This document shows positions 5,086-7,658 of a DNA stretch of 7,658 bases, piece by piece (position 1 is the first letter of the stretch; each line of letters begins with the position of its first letter). The stretch is from an uncultured Azospirillum sp. (lineage in GTDB: Bacteria; Pseudomonadota; Alphaproteobacteria; RF32; CAG-239). Position numbers and translations under genes: made by a program. Where the stretch lies: the NCBI GenBank assembly GCA_902489675.1, contig CABUAP010000059.1, positions 1 through 7,658 on the forward strand, read 5' to 3'. The notes under the pieces were generated by a model that saw only the letters and a list, made by a program, of their open reading frames with translations, ran no database searches and had not been told where the DNA came from.

Positions 5086-6180
5086 TCAGGCATTTTCGTT
5101 TTTAGGCTGAAACCAGCGGCTGTAGCAGTAGCTGATGGCCAACAGAGAACCGGCCAGTCCGAACAAGGCCGAAATACGCCAAATACCGTCCAGTGATGAA
5201 ACGTCATACAAAAAGACTTTGGCGATGACAAAATAGATCAGCCCGAAAGCCGGTTTTACCAGTGCATGGCAACGGAAGGCCACGGTCAGCCAGATGCAGC
5301 CGAGCATCAGCCAGGCGGCGGAATAGGCAAAGATGCTGCCGTTGTCAAAATCAATGTCTGTCAGATAGAGTTTGTCGTAAAAGGCCAATGTCAACACGGC
5401 GGAAACTAAAATAAACGACATGACTGCCGCGCTGCGGACAAAGTTGTCACGGATGCTGCCGTTGGTTTTGAAAGCACAGAAGGCAAAAAGGACTGTCGGG
5501 ATGCCGTAAGCAGACAAAACGCCCGCCAAGGAAACGCCAACCCGGTTGAAAAACGGTGAACAGCACAAAAAGCCGATGGCAATCAACCGCCAGCAGCCGA
5601 TGGCAAAAACGGTTTTGAAAAAAGAAAGATTTTTATACGCGTAAGTCAGGGCGCCGAGCAGCAGAAGATTTGTAATCAGCGTATAGTCGGCAAAAGTCGG
5701 CAGCAGGCTGATTTTGCCGGCAAATTGCATTTTGACCAGCATATAAAATGAAAACAAACCGAGAAAAGCGAGCAAAACGGCTGCTGCTGCGGCAAAAGTG
5801 CGTCCTCGTCCGCGGATAGCAAAAGCCAATGCGGCAAAAGCCAGCAGCGGAACAATAATATATGAAATATAATATTCTTGTGTTAACCGCGAAGCGAAAA
5901 ATTCAACCGGTGTCAGCGGTGCCGACAACAACAGCCGGCAAACAAGAGAAACGTTTTTATATTCGGTTGCGGCAAACAGCAGCGCGCCCAATTTGATCCC
6001 TCCGCCAAGCGTGTTCAATCCCAAGCGGGCGTGCAAAAAGCCCAAAATCAAAATCTCTGCCGAGAGGACAATCGGCCAGAAGTCAACATTGACCAGCGAA
6101 GCCAGAGCCATAGTCGTCAAAGCGGCGGCCGCAAGCAACAGAAAACCGCCGGCTGCGGCTTGAGGCTTGTCTTTCAAATT
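5086..6180 (-). CDS. DUF2339 membrane protein, C-terminal part (frameshifted)
   Basis: About 364 codons continue the DUF2339 protein after a +1 change of frame near 6177. The segment starts NLKDKPQAAAGG and runs through about ten hydrophobic helices, including LASLVNVDFWPIVLSAEILILGFL and the family's 'G..YL..VDF..GSIFAYSAAWLMLG' type region. It ends at a short charged tail, QPKNENA. The open frame reaches back to an ATG at 6264, but its first 28 codons are simply the other frame of the N-terminal half. They read as low-hydrophobicity, Cys/Pro-rich sequence without homology, so I start the real coding at the junction. No ribosome binding site supports separate translation. Joined with the N-terminal part the protein would be about 826 residues, within the usual size of this family. 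Confidence 0.75.
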   Translation of the reverse strand, partial: NLKDKPQAAAGGFLLLAAAALTTMALASLVNVDFWPIVLSAEILILGFLHARLGLNTLGGGIKLGALLFAATEYKNVSLVCRLLLSAPLTPVEFFASRLTQEYYISYIIVPLLAFAALAFAIRGRGRTFAAAAAVLLAFLGLFSFYMLVKMQFAGKISLLPTFADYTLITNLLLLGALTYAYKNLSFFKTVFAIGCWRLIAIGFLCCSPFFNRVGVSLAGVLSAYGIPTVLFAFCAFKTNGSIRDNFVRSAAVMSFILVSAVLTLAFYDKLYLTDIDFDNGSIFAYSAAWLMLGCIWLTVAFRCHALVKPAFGLIYFVIAKVFLYDVSSLDGIWRISALFGLAGSLLAISYCYSRWFQPKNENA

Positions 6181-7567
6181 CAACCGGCAACAGGACAGCT
6201 GCCGCCAATCCGATATAGGGAAGCAGGGCTCTACCGTCGGGAAAGAGAAAATAGGCCAGTGCATAAACTACGGGTGCCGCTGCGGCGGGAAACAGTACAA
6301 ATTCCCGATGCGGACGTACCCATGCCGCAATATAAAACGGCAGCAGGGCGATAGCGGCAAACACACCGTAAAAGATTTGCTTTTCCTGCATATCGCCGCT
6401 GTCCCATAAAGCGAGCAAGACGAACGTCGTAAATTGCGCCGCGGCCAGCAGTTTGAAATAAAACTGCCGACGGAACAGACACAACACGGTCAAACCGCAC
6501 AACATAACGGCCAACGTGCTCCATTCCTGGATGCCGAAGTCGGTTTTGAGCAGGTACACGAAAGTGAAAATAATACAAAACAGCTGAGCAATATTTTTGA
6601 GCAGCTCGCTGTTATTGATGGCGGCCTGATTATCACGGAAAATGACAGTTGTTGCGGCCGCCGTCAAAGCGGTCAATGCAAACAGAGCAAAACTGTCGTT
6701 CAAGGCGAAATAAAGCAACAGATAAATGCCGATCCACGAGTAAAAAGCAAACAGTGCGAGCAGGGCCGGCACAATGGTGCCGAGCCGGCGGCTGGTGAAC
6801 AAAAGTGCAACTGTCAAGACAAACAGATAGGCGCAAAAACCGGCAATACCGCCGCTGCCGGCCGTTAGTGCCGGTGTAAGAAATCCCCCGATCAGAGCCA
6901 GTATGGCGGTGGTCTGCCCGCCGGCCAGAAGGGTTAAGGCAATGGCGCCGGCGGTGGTCAGGCACATCAAGACAAAAGATGCGCTTTCGGGCATCAAATG
7001 ATAAATCCTTGACGAAGCATAAGCGGCAAAATAAAGGGCTGCAATACCGGCGCCGCTCAGCGCTTCGCCGATCCTCTGATGGTTGGCAATGTGTTTTTTA
7101 TGATAGAGCAGGCAGCCGGCACCGCAAAGCGCCAGTCCGCCGACCGCTGTGAGCGTCATCCGCGCCGTCGGTCCGAGCAGGCCGTTTTCGATCGAATAGC
7201 GGACAAAATAAAAGAACCCGAGAATAGCGGCAAATCCGGCAATCCAGGTGATCAATTTTTGACCGAGGAAAGTTACATTGTCGGTGTTTTCTTCGACTTG
7301 CCGCGGGGCAGGAGCTTCGACAGGCTGCGGAAGCTGAGGTTCTGGTTGCGGGAGCGCATCGGCGGTCGGTCGCGGTGCTGTTGAAACCGGTGGAATTTGT
7401 ATTTGCGGAAGTATCGGGGATGTTTCCGCTTTTTCCTCTGCCGGTTTTATTTTCAGGCGTTTGGTCAGCTCATTTATACGCCACTCCACTCTGTTAATGT
7501 CAGATTTTGCGCTCATCAGCATAATGAACAGAACAAAAATGGCAACCCATAACCAAAATTCCATCAT
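6083..7567 (-). CDS. DUF2339 membrane protein, N-terminal part (frameshifted)
   Basis: Codons 1-463 are a typical DUF2339 N-terminus: a first transmembrane helix (3-19), a short predicted coiled coil (SDINRVEWRINELTKRLK), a Pro-rich linker (about 42-92), and then dense multi-spanning hydrophobic segments. These include GQKLITWIAGFAAILGFFYFVRYSIENG and ALIGGFLTPALTAGSGG, the family's recurring motif. From codon 464 the frame degenerates into 31 Arg/Ser-rich residues (RQASSRSRRF...) before its stop, while homology continues in the other frame. The family has unknown function and many membrane helices. GGGGAGA ends about 4 bases before tandem ATG codons at 7567-7562; the first is chosen. It is expressed from its own promoter at 7626-7598. 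Confidence 0.8.
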   Translation of the reverse strand: MMEFWLWVAIFVLFIMLMSAKSDINRVEWRINELTKRLKIKPAEEKAETSPILPQIQIPPVSTAPRPTADALPQPEPQLPQPVEAPAPRQVEENTDNVTFLGQKLITWIAGFAAILGFFYFVRYSIENGLLGPTARMTLTAVGGLALCGAGCLLYHKKHIANHQRIGEALSGAGIAALYFAAYASSRIYHLMPESASFVLMCLTTAGAIALTLLAGGQTTAILALIGGFLTPALTAGSGGIAGFCAYLFVLTVALLFTSRRLGTIVPALLALFAFYSWIGIYLLLYFALNDSFALFALTALTAAATTVIFRDNQAAINNSELLKNIAQLFCIIFTFVYLLKTDFGIQEWSTLAVMLCGLTVLCLFRRQFYFKLLAAAQFTTFVLLALWDSGDMQEKQIFYGVFAAIALLPFYIAAWVRPHREFVLFPAAAAPVVYALAYFLFPDGRALLPYIGLAAAVLLPVEFERQASSRSRRFSVACGRRFDDYGSGFAGQC

Positions 7568-7593
7568 CTTTCTCCCCGATTGGTGATAATTTG

Positions 7594-7617
7594 TTTTATC
7601 TTAAAGTAAAGATAAAA
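7594..7617. repeat. 9-bp inverted repeat over the DUF2339 -10 region
   Basis: TTTTATCTT (7594-7602) and AAGATAAAA (7609-7617) are perfect inverted copies 6 bases apart, and extend to 11 of 12 pairs with one mismatch. The dyad covers the -10 and the adjacent spacer, a position suited to a repressor. It could also be chance in A/T-rich DNA. Confidence 0.4.
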
Positions 7618-7626
7618 TAAAAACAA
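7598..7626 (-). promoter_or_regulatory. Promoter of the DUF2339 gene
   Basis: The minus strand carries TTGTTT (7626-7621), a 17-bp spacer and TAAGAT (7603-7598), about 30 bases before the ATG. The -35 hexamer is identical to that of the LemA operon promoter, and the surroundings are also A/T tracts. Confidence 0.4.
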
Positions 7627-7658
7627 CCAAAGAAATAAAAATGAGATTGAATAACCAT

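Noticed and set aside
6434..6868. 144-codon plus-strand frame inside the DUF2339 gene
   Set aside because: It is Gln/Gly/Lys-rich antisense of hydrophobic codons, a usual shadow of membrane protein genes.
7641..7658. Plus-strand ATG at 7641 as the start of a gene leaving the right edge
   Set aside because: There is no Shine-Dalgarno before it and only six codons are visible, so it cannot be supported.

Overview
The window looks like chromosomal DNA of a Gram-negative bacterium of moderate GC content. Most starts have strong AGGAG-type ribosome binding sites, and there are several multi-pass membrane proteins and one flavodoxin with a Sec signal peptide. The sequence does not fix the taxon. 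A short frame at the left edge resembles, from memory only, the N-terminal lead-in of gut Elusimicrobiota-type prepilins. This is a weak hint. No rRNA, tRNA, CRISPR array, transposase or phage gene was seen.

Layout. (1) Positions 1-425 hold no convincing complete gene. They contain a 22-bp imperfect direct repeat, several hairpins and a minus-strand frame that runs off the left edge. (2) Positions 426-2445 form a minus-strand operon with its own promoter: a LemA-like protein, a DUF2157 multi-pass membrane protein and a small GDYXXLXY-family protein. (3) Positions 2471-3025 encode a RimJ/RimL-type GNAT acetyltransferase on the minus strand. It is divergent from (4) a plus-strand redox pair at 3217-4314: a secreted flavodoxin, interrupted by a frameshift, and an iron-sulfur-flavoprotein-like reductase overlapping it by 8 bases. 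The pair's promoter has the 19-bp spacer and internal dyad typical of MerR-family control, and the pair ends at a clear terminator. (5) Positions 4414-5046 encode a CatB/Vat-type hexapeptide O-acetyltransferase. (6) A perfect 20-bp-stem terminator separates it from (7) a convergent minus-strand DUF2339 membrane protein at 5086-7567, broken by a second frameshift.

Two themes stand out. Families that are membrane-embedded and poorly characterised (LemA, DUF2157, GDYXXLXY, DUF2339) sit within 7.5 kb of one another, three of them in one operon, which suggests a shared envelope function. The middle is a stress or detoxification block (flavodoxin, FMN reductase, two acetyltransferases). The two single-base frameshifts may be real gene decay, recoding (the flavodoxin has a canonical A AAA AAC slippery heptamer directly before its stop) or sequencing error. 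Raw reads would decide.
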